A stretch of 64,000 bases of DNA from Phytophthora quininea (taxonomy: Eukaryota > Oomycota > Peronosporomycetes > Peronosporales > Peronosporaceae), in assembly GCA_011947345.1 (NCBI GenBank), contig JAAVTG010000008.1:1-64000 (forward strand), read 5' to 3'. A program made the translations under genes and the position numbers. This document shows, piece after piece, positions 34,230 to 46,603 of the stretch; position 1 is the first letter of the stretch; each line of letters starts with the position of its first letter. Under the pieces are notes generated by a model. That model saw only the letters and a list, made by a program, of their open reading frames with translations. It searched no databases and was not told the DNA's origin.

Positions 34230-34830
34230 GCCTTGGTGTATCGTTTGCTTAGTTTACGGTAAATATTTTTGCGTTTTTTTCTTTACGTATTATTCTCGAT
34301 TTGACCGTGTAGCGCACACAAGCCACAAATCACTCACTTGGAGCTGTCTGCATCGCTGAGAGCTGTCTGCGTCGCTCATCTATCTCTTTCGATGTCTTTC
34401 TCGTCGTCTGCACAAACAACAAGCGTCGTCCGGAGGTATGGTCCTTCTTGTACTCTCTTCAGAAGCTGTTACATGTACATCACATTCCCGTTGTCTGCAG
34501 TTGTCTCCCCCACCACCAGTGTCGACGGCTTAGCCTCTGGCGGTTGTCACCTTCCGTAGCATCCTTCCAGCATCATTTGGATCCTCAGTACCCCGACAAA
34601 GATAGTGAATAGGTATGCTTTGTTGAGCGTCTGTGGTCAGACTCACTACTAACTTCCCAGCCTCTCATTAGCTACTGTGTCTTCTATTGCGCACTGCACC
34701 GTGCCCGCAAAGCAATTGCCAGTCCAACTACTCTCTTCAGGTACATACACGGCGCTTTTGAATGCATCAAAAACATAAAGTAATCATGTTTCGTTACGTG
34801 TTGATCAAGTTTTTAAGAAGGGATATTTCA
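34230..34830. other. Intergenic, nothing recognised
   Basis: About 600 bases with no supported coding region, RNA gene or repeat. Confidence 0.4.
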
Positions 34831-34837
34831 ACTGAGG

Positions 34838-35282
34838 ATGGGTCGGACGAAGAATACGGCAAGCATTCAGCGGAAGTTAATTGAGCAGCATGAGCTCAAG
34901 GACGCACCGAAAAACGATACAAAAATGGAGAATGCCGACGCTAGACACGGCGAAGCTGCAGGCAAAATAGGAAGCATGTATGGAGCACGAGCCAGACCGA
35001 GGGGAACGCATAGAAGATGAGTTTTCTGGCAGCACAAGTTTATCTCAAAACGACTCGGAAGATGGAAGTGAGTGGAATCTAGGAAGTTCAAGAAAACGAC
35101 CATTCTCTGCTTGTGAGGACAAGCCACGTTTTGCCCCTGAGAGCAAAAAGCATCACGAGTCTTGGCAGGTGTTGGAGACATACTTAGAAAAGTATCAAAA
35201 CAAGATATACAGTGTTGGTGATCAAAGAGACATTGAATTGCGCCCTCAGCAATGGGCGTTTAAAGGAGTTGAAAAGGTTTAA
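34838..35282 (+). pseudogene. Transposase N-terminal fragment (MULE/FAR1-like)
   Basis: Starts MGRTKNTASIQRKLI and, after a frame change near 34975, continues with a Ser/Glu-rich linker to HHESWQVLETYLEKYQNKIY. The SWxxLExYLxxY pattern followed by basic residues is typical of the start of Mutator-like transposases in oomycetes. Nothing of the catalytic core follows; the sequence after 35280 is AT-rich. A truncated relic. Confidence 0.35.
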
Positions 35283-35494
35283 TTTTCTGCTGCGTTCAGT
35301 TTGTTAACAGGTTTTAACAATGAAAAAAATGGCCATATCATAACGAAAATATTTCTACTCTCAATGAAAATAAACGCTTAAGTATGACATATGAAGTGTT
35401 ATGCACTACCTCATACTCTGTACATTAAGATAGGGAAATATATTTATACCTCGTTTTCCTAACGATGTTGGAAACCTGGTCAATACACGGACAG

Positions 35495-35851
35495 TCACTG
35501 CACAATACATGATATTGTAGGCCTACCCCTTATAAAAACCTGGGTAGCAGCAACCGCCAATCGCCAATACTGCAGGACGAACGGCCCGTACTCCACCGTG
35601 CCGGCTGCTTCAAGCACCGCAATCGGGACGGAGAAGAATCCATCGAACATCATCCAGAGGTAATCGGCGGCCACGCCTATTTGCAGCTCGTCGCTCTGGG
35701 TCACCAACAGTATCCTTCCGCCACACGAGTCCACAAGCGTGCGTGCAGGCCGGCCCAGCGGGCCGAATTCAGCAGGAGATCGCCAAACACGTTTCAGACA
35801 GCGGCCAGTATGACCCACACACACCGTGCGAGTCACCAAGACGAGGTACAC
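35495..35851 (-). pseudogene. Hydrophobic protein fragment
   Basis: A minus-strand frame reads GRILLVTQSDELQIGVAADY, then a hydrophobic run with FDGFFSVPIAVLEAAGT and LQYWRLAVAATQVF. It looks like a piece of a membrane protein but no family is recognised and no start or continuation was found. It may be a relic. Confidence 0.2.
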
Positions 35852-35899
35852 GGGGTAGAGCTCAGAGCGGTTGGCTCGCTGTTATAGCTCGACCGCGTC

Positions 35900-38170
35900 C
35901 TCCATCTTCGGCGTCTCTCTTTCTTGTTGGCTCCACGACTGGCTTGTCGCTTCTGTTATGTCGTCAAGGTCTCTTTCCATCCATAAGGGGCGTCACCCCG
36001 GACCGTCCCTTGCGCAGGTCATTCGCCATCAGTCCTGACGTACGTGTCTATTCTCAGTTCAAACTACGCCCAGTTGCAGACAAGAGCACCGCCGTCATCA
36101 TGTCTGGGGCGTTTAATTAGCTTGCCAAACATTAAGTTTTTGTTGTTGCTGTTTTGTCAAATCAGTGTTCGAATCACAAACATTTTAACCAATCAAAAAT
36201 CAGAAATGCTTTAGAAATATTAGAAATCCCGTGAGAAAGCCGGGTGCCTGTTTTATACATTCGTATGGAGGTTTAACCATATGCATTTCAATGATTTTCA
36301 ACACCACATATGTATGCAGCCCCAATACCGATGCAAAGCACGAGTCGAAAGCCCACGTCCATAATGAACTGATAAGGTGAAATTGTATACATTATGTACG
36401 AGCTAACGAAATATATTTCCGAAGGCTGGCATGTGTTGCATTCCACGTTGTCGACACAACAAAAATTTATCAGTATCTGATCCGCGAGCGATCAGTAGTT
36501 GTGCCGTGAACATTTCGGTTACAGCACGCGCCCCGTGCGCAACCTCGTCACGATATTGCGACGCTGACCTCGGCATCTTGGTATCAGGCACTCGAAATGG
36601 TATATGTGGGCACATGATGTTTCGTCAGTCCTTCTCGAAAAAACCCAGGTGTCGGTTTGCAGCACACAGAGCAGCTCGGCGGCGGAGGGCGGTGAACGCG
36701 GGTTCCTTCGACAAACAGACGCCATGGCTCTTCGAAAGTGACACGTTTCCTGCAATTCTGGTAGAACGTTGCAATGCAAGCTGGGTTCATCACAGGACGC
36801 TGTAGCACTTCTCCTAGGGAGATCGTCGAAACAGATGGCACATTGAAATGTCGGAATTGATTATTGCATGCATTTACCTTCCTCATCTTCAGCATCGCAT
36901 ACGAAGTCGAATCTAACGACCAGTTCCCGCCGGGAAATGAACTCGGATGTAGTAACATATATATATATATCGCGTTATGGCACTTGTTTATTTTGGTGAT
37001 ATAGAAAGAAGAAAAAACGTCATGGCCTGGCTTTATCATTTGCTGTACTAACAACAGGGTAACTGGTCCCTAACCCAATTTGATGTGGTCATTGTCAATA
37101 ATATAACAGCATTAAAATGTCATATTAATTGTTTGACATATATATAAGCTTATCATGCAACTGTATTATCGCTCTGTGCTTTTAGCCCTCGCTTACTAAT
37201 ATTACTCGATTTCTCTCAACATCTCCTTATTACCTTCAGTGACTCCATGTTCCCATCAGTATCATTATTTAAGTTTCGCGTTCCCAGGTGCATGTGATGC
37301 TAGCTATTCCTACCTGGCGCCAAGCGCGCTCTCCTCTTACAAGTTTGTTGAGCACTTTTATAATATAAACACAATTTTCTGATCAGGGTAGGGCTACCTT
37401 GGATTGTTGCATAACCAAAGCCTCTGCGACAATCCTGATATCTCGAATGGCTGCTAGCACGAAATCATGTTACAGATGTCGAAGGGTTGCTAACCATTTC
37501 GGTAGGCATTTGTCTCTTGAATCTACGGCGTTCGAACATCAATTTCAACGTATTTGCGTATATAGAGTAGTCCCGTGCAATCTCCAGTGCAAAGTAATAT
37601 CAGATTGCCAGCTTTTCCAAGCTCGTTTTTCGTGTTTGTGGTGTTTGATAGGAAAAGCCACACCCAAACATCAAACACCTGTTAAATAGGGTGAGGCAAT
37701 TCAGAAACCTAACGGTGCCTGAGGCTTTCCCGTCATACTGGTCCTCAAGAAGGACGGTGCAATTTGGTTCTGTATTAAACGCCGCCTCTTCTTCATGCCG
37801 AATCCGCTGAGCTAGCGCAGTGGGTAGACTTCTTCGAAAATAGTTTGAAGTGCCCAGAATATTGTTACAGATGCTTTTTGGTACACGCTGATGGAACCAA
37901 ACCCTGGTAGCGTATCTAAAAGTAAGATATTAGAAATTTCGACTGACATTATTGTGCTTAGTCTTTTGCTGACCATAGGGAGTTGAACCAGGATCGTGTG
38001 ATGAACGCGGTGACAGGTGAGGAAGGCGCCGTGATGTCGATTTTATAACTAGCAGTGTGTACCGCCACTGGGACAGAAATGCAAACTTTTTGCCTTTTTA
38101 AATGGTTTATGTTAGAAGTATATGATGCTGTGCACTTTGTACATTGATGTAGACCAACGAGCAGGCATAA
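35900..38170. other. Gene-poor stretch, AT-rich in part
   Basis: About 2.3 kb with only short frames and no recognisable domain. An AT dinucleotide run lies at 36957-36970. No RNA gene or mobile element could be supported. Confidence 0.4.
36957..36970. repeat. AT dinucleotide microsatellite, 7 units
   Basis: Fourteen bases of alternating A and T, directly readable. Confidence 0.85.
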
Positions 38171-41100
38171 TTCTGTAGGTGCTCTTTCGACGGAGTTGGT
38201 GTTTTTGCATTGAAACCAATTGGAAGCTTGAAGACCTACAAACAGATTTCATTCAAGTCACTCTTATAGTCACGTCACTGTCACTTTGGTGGCCGGCAAG
38301 GTCGTGTCGAGTGGCAGTGGCTTGTGATCCCATGGGTTGCCATCAATCGCGGAGGTGGTGAGGACTTGTGCTACTTTTCGCCTCCCCTTGATACTCACCT
38401 GTGCCTCCAAAGCCCGACCACCACCAAGCCGCCACGCCTCATGAGCAATTCCAACAGCAAAAGCGCTCTGCTGCCAAGACCAAGCAGCCCTCCGCGAATG
38501 CTGCACTGTTACGTGACGGTTTTGATTAATTCCATCACTGTGTTCGTCAGGGCAGGAGGGCATCGACTATAGTACTTGGTCTGCTTTGACGAGATGTCGA
38601 GGAAGCTTTGTCAGAAAGTTCCCCCCTTGCATAACCTATGAAAACCTACTCGCAACTCATTATTTGCTCCAAGGTTTAGCCATCTTTCAGACGACAACAA
38701 TGTTTCGCTGGTTTTCTTTATAAACAATTTATCATGTTGAACGATGTCCAATGCCATTGGCTTCGATGCAGGCGAAGAAGTTAGCGTTTTAGCGCAGATA
38801 CTAGCGCATAGTGGGTGGTTGCAGATTAAAATAGTGTAACTAGTTACATCAGCTGCTACTTTTGTGTCGGAGTACTTACCTAAGTCAAACTTAATTTTTA
38901 GGGTCGTCTAACTTCAAGAATATGGAGTAGCAAGCGCAGTATTTTTGTTCACACAAACATGTTCTTTGCGTTGTACCAGCATAGCGACTTCGCCATACCT
39001 GATAGCGAGAGTCAAGCGAAATATTCGCCGTAATTGTCCCCGATAAGATCAATAAAGAATTTGTTAGATCCCTTAGCTCCCTGGCCATAATCCCGCTACT
39101 CACATCAATTTATCAGTGATGGTCTCTCACATTTTTCTATAGATTTTAAAGTAGTATTTGGAGACTATGATTTTACCAATTAAACTATCTTGACTAATAA
39201 TACCAAAAGCTGGTACATAAAAATAATAATGCTTTAAAATATGCATGATTTGATAATCTATTCCAAATAAAATTGGTGGTGTTATAGCAATGTTCGGCTG
39301 CTTTATTTTTTTATATTTTAAATAAATATCTAATTTATTTTATAACTTTTAAAATAAAATTTTTACTTTATTAAAATCTCGTCTGGTAATCCTCTACTCA
39401 TCGACGTGAAATAGCTCTGAAGGCGTATTCAGTGGCGGTTGTAGAAGAATCACCTAGTTGGCTCTTGTTGATGTTTCATTGCTGCCCGTTTTATTCGATT
39501 ATTTCCGACTAGCCCCGTTTTTTAATTCGGAGCCGTTGGCGGGCTATTTTGGACCAACCTCATCACTTTGGCCTCGCTGTCAACAGTAACTTATCAAATC
39601 GAAGCGACACGAGCGCTGTCGAGCTGACTTGATGAACCAGCTCGACAAATGGACTACCGAGCAGCGGAGTCATGATGACGCTGGGCTCGTGGGTTTACGT
39701 GTTGCGTGTACGTTGTGATATACAGGGCGAAGACAATGCTGGTGCTGGGCTTCTACAGGTGATGATAAGTGTACCGTCCCTTAATTAAGCCAACTGCTGG
39801 AGGATGCTGTTACTCTTAGCTTACCGTGCGCGCGTCGCAAGCATAAGGAAGTGTGATATTGCGATAATGTGGCAAATGTATGGGCTTGGTGCGAACGGTA
39901 AGCATTAATCGGCAATCACTAGTCTTCAAGCGTATTTGAACATATTGAATCTTACCTGGTGCAATTTACTTGTTTTGGCCAGGTGAGAAAGTAGTCGGAA
40001 GGTGTTTGCTTTCCAGTTACTGTTCGTTTGGCGGCCAGGTTCCAAGGCATTTCGACATTCGCCTGGAATTCTTTGGCAATGAGCAGCTCAAACACAAGCC
40101 CGGATGCGAGTACTAAGCAGTTTCCCGCCGACCCTGGAACAACATCGAATACACATTGGGCAGCGAAGCTTTGCTTGTGACGGCTGATTAATCCCGGCTC
40201 CTTCCAGTGTTCGAAGCTGCTGTCCTGGTGGTTCGTGTCGGACCACCTTTCGGACATGCCGTGGTGATTGGCGCAATGATGTCCACTTCTATATTAGTGA
40301 GGGATATACAGTGTTCCGGGAAAACTGCTTGTCCAAGTTCACTCAGGTGTCAGATAGAGTTTCCAGAGATGCAGATATCTACCAAAAGAAGACCCGTAAT
40401 GACTCGCAAGAAATGTTCGTTAGGCGTGTATTCTTTAGATGGCTAGTGGGGTTGAAAGGCGTCACGCCAGCCATTTTGGCCGGCGAATGTCGGCACAACA
40501 AATTAAATCGATCAAAACAGACCGTATTTACGGTGATTTGCCTCACCCTCAATTTATTTCAGGTCAGTTGTGTCGCTGTGTCTGAGCCTGCCAGTATTTC
40601 GGGTTCTTTATTTCTCATCTCAGATTGTCCGATTTTGCCAAAACGTATGAAAGCCGCAATATTTATCTTCGTCAACTATCTCCCACACCGATCGATTTTA
40701 ATTGACTCGAACAAGGGATGACACTAGATGGGGTGTCGTACGCTGCTGGGTATACGGGCTATGGTACCGTAGGGGCCGGTTCCCACTGGCGCCTCCGTCA
40801 CACCGTACGGGCGCAGGCTACTTTACCACTCACCCCTTTCTGGTGCTGTATCTGATACCGCCGGTTTGGAGATTGCCGCTACCTGTGTCTATAGTCGTCT
40901 GCAACGTAAGAACTCAATATACTCCTTGGGCTTGCTCAATTTGGTCGTTGCACGTGAAGGCTGTAGGAAAGCAATCGATAGCGTCGCCCGAACTTAGGTT
41001 TTGGAGTGAAAGCTAGGTCTGCTAAGAGTAACCCATATCATATCCTTCTGATTCGCGAGATTGCAGAAAGCAGTTATTTACGTCAGAATCGTACGGCTAT

Positions 41101-41450
41101 TTGTTCAACTGAGGTCCAGTTCCGTTTGATATCCCCCAACCTCTACACAACAGTGTCCTGTCACCCTTCAACACTGACTTAGATCCTTGTCACTGCTATC
41201 TCTCCATCGGTCATATTCGCTGATATCGTTCTGACGAGAAGTGACGCAATACATAGTTCGCCTCCCACGAAGCCGCTGCTTCATAAATATAGGGAAGAAA
41301 TGTTTCCGTTCTTGTCCTTAGAGGGAAAAAAGCGAAAAATAAGATGCGGTGTTTTTTGGTTCATAAACAATACTGCTAAACCAGTATGGCAGCATCCCGT
41401 GGCGGGTTGCACGGCTTGTGGTTATTCGCATTCAGCTCCATGAGGTCTTC
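38170..41450. other. Gene-poor stretch with small unknown frames
   Basis: About 3.3 kb. Short frames (for example 40311-40721 plus, with FFRWLVGLKGVTPAILAG) show no known motif; no RxLR or LFLAK effector motif was seen. It contains the AT-rich patch described separately. Confidence 0.35.
39127..39380. other. AT-rich patch, possible mitochondrial or relic DNA
   Basis: About 250 bases that are strongly AT-rich, sharply different from the balanced flanks. On the minus strand a frame reads MHILKHYYFYVPAFGIISQ, whose PAFGIISQ resembles a segment of cytochrome oxidase subunit 1, but the surrounding residues do not fit well. It could be a rearranged nuclear copy of mitochondrial DNA, or simply AT-rich transposon debris. 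Confidence 0.25.
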
Positions 41451-41457
41451 GCGGATC

Positions 41458-41862
41458 CTAACGAACACTGTGGGCAGTGGAGCTCACGAGCGTGACACGG
41501 CTACCGTTATCGGTGCTCAACCACTCAGCGACAAAGCAGCACATCTTCACGGTGATGTTGACGCCGGCGGGTGGCTCGCTAGCAAAGACGAAGTCTCGCA
41601 GATCCTCCACGCGGGTGAAGAAAATGGTCACTTCCTCCTCGCGCTACTGCAGAATGACGCTGCGTAGGCTGTCGATGATGTCCATGATGGAGGCAGTAGT
41701 AGGACAGGTGGAGAGCGCACGATCATTTTGCGCGTAGAGCTGGGGTGACATGAGCTGCTTGGGCTGGCTTGTGCTCGACGCTGCAAAAGCGATAATGAGA
41801 GCTCGGGCCAAGTGAGCCCTCAGGTCAATGGCACTCGAGCGCCGGCTGCCTAGCACTTCCAC
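41458..41862 (-). pseudogene. Gene fragment interrupted by an in-frame TAG
   Basis: The minus strand has a protein-like frame with LRAHLARALIIAFAASS and IMDIIDSLRSVILQ, then TAG at about 41644-41646, and in the same frame REEEVTIFFTRVEDLRDFVF and MCCFVAEWLS, ending at 41458. Upstream, in another frame, is VKSLAKVLGHVLTQDFL. The alternating hydrophobic helices recall HEAT/armadillo proteins, but the family is not recognised. The continuous coding character on both sides of the stop suggests a nonsense mutation in a formerly longer gene. Confidence 0.35.
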
Positions 41863-41869
41863 TTGACAG

Positions 41870-42370
41870 GAAATCTTGTGTCAGTACATGACCCAGTACT
41901 TTTGCCAGACTTTTTACGGCTGGCGTCTTACCCGATGTATTTTTACGGAATAGAATCTGGCAGGGAAAGTGCTTGTTAAACAGGGAGAGGCGAGTTGACT
42001 ATTCAGAGTGGACATCCCGCCATATATGGCTCCCCTCCGGTTGTGCTAAAACAGATCCTCCCTTTTATGGCTGTTAACGCTTTCGGGCCAAGAGATCCAC
42101 CTGACCATTCACATATATTCCTTCTTCTATTCTGACTGTCTCTGGCGGGGGTCATTCAACAGAGGTAAAAGTCGCAATTTTGTTTCCCCAGGAAGGGATA
42201 CTATAAATTGTACCGGTTCGCAAAACACATATTGTAAAAAGGATCACGCAAGTGGTAAAAATGGTTACATCATATGTAACCATTTTTGTATCATTATATT
42301 AGAGTCAAATTGAAGCGCATCACGCGCGTCAATTGCGCATCATAATCTCGCAGCAGTTCTTCCGAGCTTC
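41870..42370. other. Intergenic upstream of PsuG-PsuK gene
   Basis: About 500 bases, likely containing the promoter of the pseudouridine enzyme gene. A short near-palindrome, ATGGTTACATCATATGTAACCAT, lies near 42260; its role is unknown. Confidence 0.35.
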
Positions 42371-45159
42371 ATGTGGCGTCGCAGCGGCACAGCGTTGAGC
42401 CAGCGCTTGGCACTGAGTGAGGAGGTGGCCGAGGCGCTGTACGGCCGCGTGAAGCGGCCTATCGTGGCACTCGAGTCCACCATCATCTCGCACGGCATGC
42501 CGTTTCCGCAGAACTTAGAGATGGCCAAGCATGTGGAGCAAATTGTGCGCTCCCAGGGAGCATGTCCGGCCACTGTGTGTATCGCCGACGGGTCTCTTAA
42601 GGTCGGACTATCGGAGCAGGATCTGACGCAGCTGGCGGAGCTTGGATCGGTCGCCAAGAAGTGCTCGACCAGAGACATCGCGGCGGCGGTGACGGATAAG
42701 CGCGTGGTGGGGGCCACTACCGTATCCAGCACCATGTGAGTGGGGGTGTTGGAAGGGGGTTAAATCGGTGGTAACTAATAAGATTTGGTGCAGGAGGATC
42801 GCCCATGCTGCAGGCATCAAGGTGTTTGTGACGGGAGGTATCGGCGGAGTGCATCGCTTCTGCGAGGAGACGATGGGTGGGGGATTATGGAGCAGTATTT
42901 TGGAGTAAAGTGGAGGTTGTTGATGGTGTTTTGTGGTGGGCAGATATATCGGCGGACTTGATGGAGCTGTCACGCACGCCAGTGGCGGTGGTTTGTGCTG
43001 GTATCAAGTCGATTCTCGACATCCCGCGGACACTGGAGTTCCTGGAAACTCATGTACGCTATTATGCGTATGCTGCGGACTACGTAGGAACTAACGTATG
43101 ATTGCTGTAGAGTGTCCCGGTGATCGGGTATCAAACCGACCAATTCCCGGCTTTCTTCACGCAGGACAGCGGGGAGAAAGCCCACCTTCGCCGCGATACT
43201 CCACAGGACATTGCACGGCTAATCCACGAGAGTAGTGAGCTTGAGCTCCCCAACGGTCATATCATTGCCGTTCCCAACCCGAAGCCAGTGCCAACGGAGA
43301 TCATCAATGAGGCCATCGAGGTATATGCGTTGTATTTTTCTTGTAGATTTTACAGAACCACTTACTGTGCAATTTTAATCCCGCAGTTGGGACTCCAGGA
43401 AGTCGTCGAGAAGAATATCAATGGACAGGCCGTCACCCCTTATCTACTGAAGCGAGTGAACGAAATCACACAGGGTGTGTCGCTCGAGTCCAACATTGAC
43501 CTGGTTAATAACAACGCTACCGTCGGTAGTCAGGTGAGTGCGGCAGTCTACAGACGCGTGAGATCGTCTTCAAGCTCACTTGCTTATTTTCTGTCTGTTT
43601 TCCAGATTGCATGCGCGCTCTTTGACCTGGAGAATGGCAATGTTGTGGACTCGAACACGAAATCGACGTCTGGCGTTGTGTACTCTGTTCCGGAAGAGAA
43701 GGTCGTACCGTTGCGTATTCATCTAGAGAAACCCTGCTGACATCTTATATTCTTCAAAGGCACCACACTCGAGGTCCAACTTTGACAAGCGCGTTCTTGT
43801 CGTCGGTGGCATCGTGCTAGACATCATTAGCATATCGACTGCGCCGCTTATTCGTGCCACCTCCAATATCGGTTCAGTAAAGCAATCTAGCGGCGGTACG
43901 GAACTGATTTATTACGCTTTCACTATCTCTCTTTGGGCTGACCCAACTTCGTGACTTCGCCAGGTGTCGGGAGAAACATCGCAGAGTGCCTCCACCGCCT
44001 CAAAATGGACCCCTTGCTTGTGTCGTCTGTCGGCAACGACTCCCGGGATCTATTCTGCTGCAAAATCTAAAGCAGCTTGGGATGGATACTAGTGGTGTCA
44101 ACGTTTCCGATGAGCTTACAACAGCGGTATACTCAGCAATTCTGAACTCCACTGGGGACTTGGACTCATCTGTTGCAGACATGAGAGCCTTCGAGTCGAT
44201 TGTACGTATATCCACTCTATTCGATGTTGTATACTGCTTTTCTAACGACGATTATCATGTGCATTAGGAAAGTAAAAACATTTCTGACGCCGCTATCCGC
44301 ACCGCCAAGCTCGTGATTGCCGATGGAAATTTGACCGCAAAGACCATCGGAGAACTGTTCAAGCGAAGCGCAAGTCTTGGTGTGGACGTTTGGTTTGAGC
44401 CTACTTCAGTGCAGAAAGCGCTTCGTGTTGTAGAAGGCGACGGATTGCCTGCCGTGACCTACATGTCCCCGAATGCCGATGAGCTGCACGCGATAAGCCA
44501 AGCTCTTTTGAAGAAAATGGAGGATGCCGGTGTGAGCCCAGCGCATACTGGAGCTCAAGAGCGTTTCCCATTGACACAGGAGTCGAATATCATTCCGCAA
44601 GAAGAAATGACTCGCCTAAAGAACGACCTCATCACAGGTATGCTTCATTTTTTTATAATACAAAAATCACTGACTTTGTGTGTGGTGGCCAGTATTGATG
44701 GCCATGGCCGACGGCGAGACGAAGAAACCCAAACACGTCGCCGTCACGCTAGGCAAGCACGGCGTGTTGGTCGGTTCTATCAACGTGTCTATCCCCGAGT
44801 TACGTGAGGTTGTGGAAGACTGCGATTTCCCTGCTGAGATTTGGGGCATGCACCATATTCACGGCGGACACGCGGTTACGATGGTGCATGTTCCTGGCGT
44901 GGAAATGCCGGTCAAAAACTCTAATGGCGCTGGTAAGTGCAATGTTTGATGTTGTGTTGAATACGAGAAACTAATGTTGATTGTGAATAACAACAAAAAA
45001 GGTGACAGCATGGTTGGCGGCACCGTGTTTGGTTTGCTCGAAGGTCGTGACATTTTCCAGAGCTGCCACCTCGGCATGGTCGCTGCCCGAAAGAGCCTTA
45101 CATCTGAGACAGCGATCTGCCCGGACTTGACTCCGCAGGCTTTGTTCTCGGAGCACTAA
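42371..45159 (+). CDS. Fused pseudouridine-5'-phosphate glycosidase and PfkB (pseudouridine) kinase
   Basis: A bifunctional enzyme for pseudouridine breakdown: the kinase makes pseudouridine 5'-phosphate and the glycosidase splits it to uracil and ribose 5-phosphate. The N-terminal half is PsuG-like: [75 protein letters not shown]. The C-terminal half is Pfk[43 protein letters not shown] and the catalytic GAGDSMVGG. Eleven exons: 42371-42735, 42794-42876, 42944-43053, 43111-43320, 43387-43533, 43606-43701, 43760-43895, 43964-44201, 44268-44637, 44693-44932, 45002-45159. One frame change near 44058 (between NDSRDLF and LLQNLKQLG) is probably a lost base. Such fusions are known in some eukaryotes. 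Confidence 0.88.
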
Positions 45160-45284
45160 CCTGTATGTCCAAGTCAAGTGGTAGGGCGACAGTGACGCGT
45201 GCTTTTATTTCGTGCAGAGCGTTGTGCAGTGCAGTCATTTGAGGTATCGATATGTTCAACGAGTCCCCTTTCCTCGCCTCGCTT

Positions 45285-46554
45285 CTATTGTTGTTGGAAT
45301 TCCTGCGCAAACACACCGATGAGGCGCACAAGTTCCTTTTGCAGGCCACTGTTCTGGGTGGCAACAAAGGCCTGTACGGCACTCTGCTCGCTGGAAGTGC
45401 TCGGCTTCTTGGTCAGACTGCACGAGATCTGTCCACAACACGGTAAAACATTGAGTTGGCGTATCCTTCCCCATCATAAGAGACCATATCTCGCTCACCT
45501 CGTAGTCCCCGTCGTTTGAAATGTCGTTCATGGCGTATGATCCCTTGCAGGTGCTGCCGCCGCTGATCGAGATCTCGAACGGCAGCTTAAGTTAAAGTCG
45601 AAGAGGTATCGCTTCTTACCACGTACGACGCAGATGCTAGCATCACCAGAGATCTTCTCCGGCGCCTTCAAAGTCGCCTGGAGATTTCCCTCCGAGTAGG
45701 TTGCACCCGTAAATACCGCACTCCATTGCTCCTCCGCCCACTTGGTCACCACTCGCTCCTCAAATGTACCAGCCGAGTTCCATGCTGAGCCTTCATTTGA
45801 CACAGGAGCTGCAATCTACTCACAAAGTAAAAGGATCAGCACAGCACTCCAACCTCCTACAAGGAAGCATCCTACAAGGAAGCAATACTCACCGGCTTGG
45901 GCTCGATCTTCTGCGGCGCAATGTCTCCAATCAGACTCTTCTCTTCTTTGGACAGCTCCCGGTGGAAGTATGGCATCCCGTTCTTGTAGCCGCGCATGTC
46001 TTCAGGCAGATCCGGTTCATCCGCCACCACCACCGACGACGCATTGCTCTTTTTAGGTTTAGAAGCTGGTGCACTGGTCGTCGAGCTGCTAGAGCTTGTA
46101 GGGGACTTGGTCGGCGTCCGATGCGGGGGCTCTGCCTTCTTGGGGGTTCAGGCTTCTTGCAGATGCGCTTGTGGAACTGCCAGTCGCTGGCCTGGCACTT
46201 GCGCGCGCAGTAGACGGCCTTCTTGCACACCGAGCACTTGAGCTTGGCGCCAGGCTTGCTGCAGTTGCGGCATGTAGCTGCGGTGGGCGCCACCTTGGGC
46301 TCCGAGCGGGGCTTCTTGCTCTCGTCCTCCAGGTCCTTGCCGATGTCCTTAAAGCGAGAGTAGTCGTTGACGTCCACCTTGACCTCCTGCGAGCGCTCGA
46401 TGAGCGAGTTGGCGTCGAAGTCGTCGCCGGTGGACAGAGGGGACGGGTCCCAGCCCACGTTAAGACTCTTGGCGTCGGTAGGAGGCACGGACGTCGCCAT
46501 CGCTTGGGTCGCTTTTGCGAACTGAGTCGGCAGCCGTTTCTGTACCTCCTCCAT
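45285..46554 (-). CDS. MYND zinc finger fused to Aha1 N-terminal (Hsp90 activator) domain
   Basis: From the ATG at 46554 the N-terminal 90 residues are polar. Then comes a MYND finger: CRNCSKPGAKLKCSVCKKAV, YCARKCQ, DWQFHKRIC. After a Ser/Pro linker and a conserved PYFHRELSKEEKSLIGDI there is the Aha1 N-domain: SAWNSAGTFEERVVTKWAEE, SGDASICVVRGKKRYLFDFN, LPFEI and GSYAMNDISNDGDYE. A helical tail ends LIGVFAQEFQQQ. Three exons: 46554-45893, 45815-45499 and 45428-45285. Two one-base losses are inferred, at the C run 46142-46146 and near 45590. Aha1 N-domains bind the Hsp90 middle domain and raise its ATPase activity; the C-terminal Aha1 domain is absent. Confidence 0.75.
45855..45884. repeat. 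15-bp tandem duplication in an intron
   Basis: TCCTACAAGGAAGCA is present twice head to tail, inside the first intron of the MYND-Aha1 gene close to its donor site. Confidence 0.85.
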
Positions 46555-46603
46555 CGAAGATTCTGGAAATGGCTACAAAAGGCAACTAGTTGACCATCAC
46601 TCT

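Noticed and set aside
38170..41450. RxLR or Crinkler effector genes in the gene-poor region
   Set aside because: No frame combines a signal peptide with RxLR-EER or LFLAK-HVL motifs.
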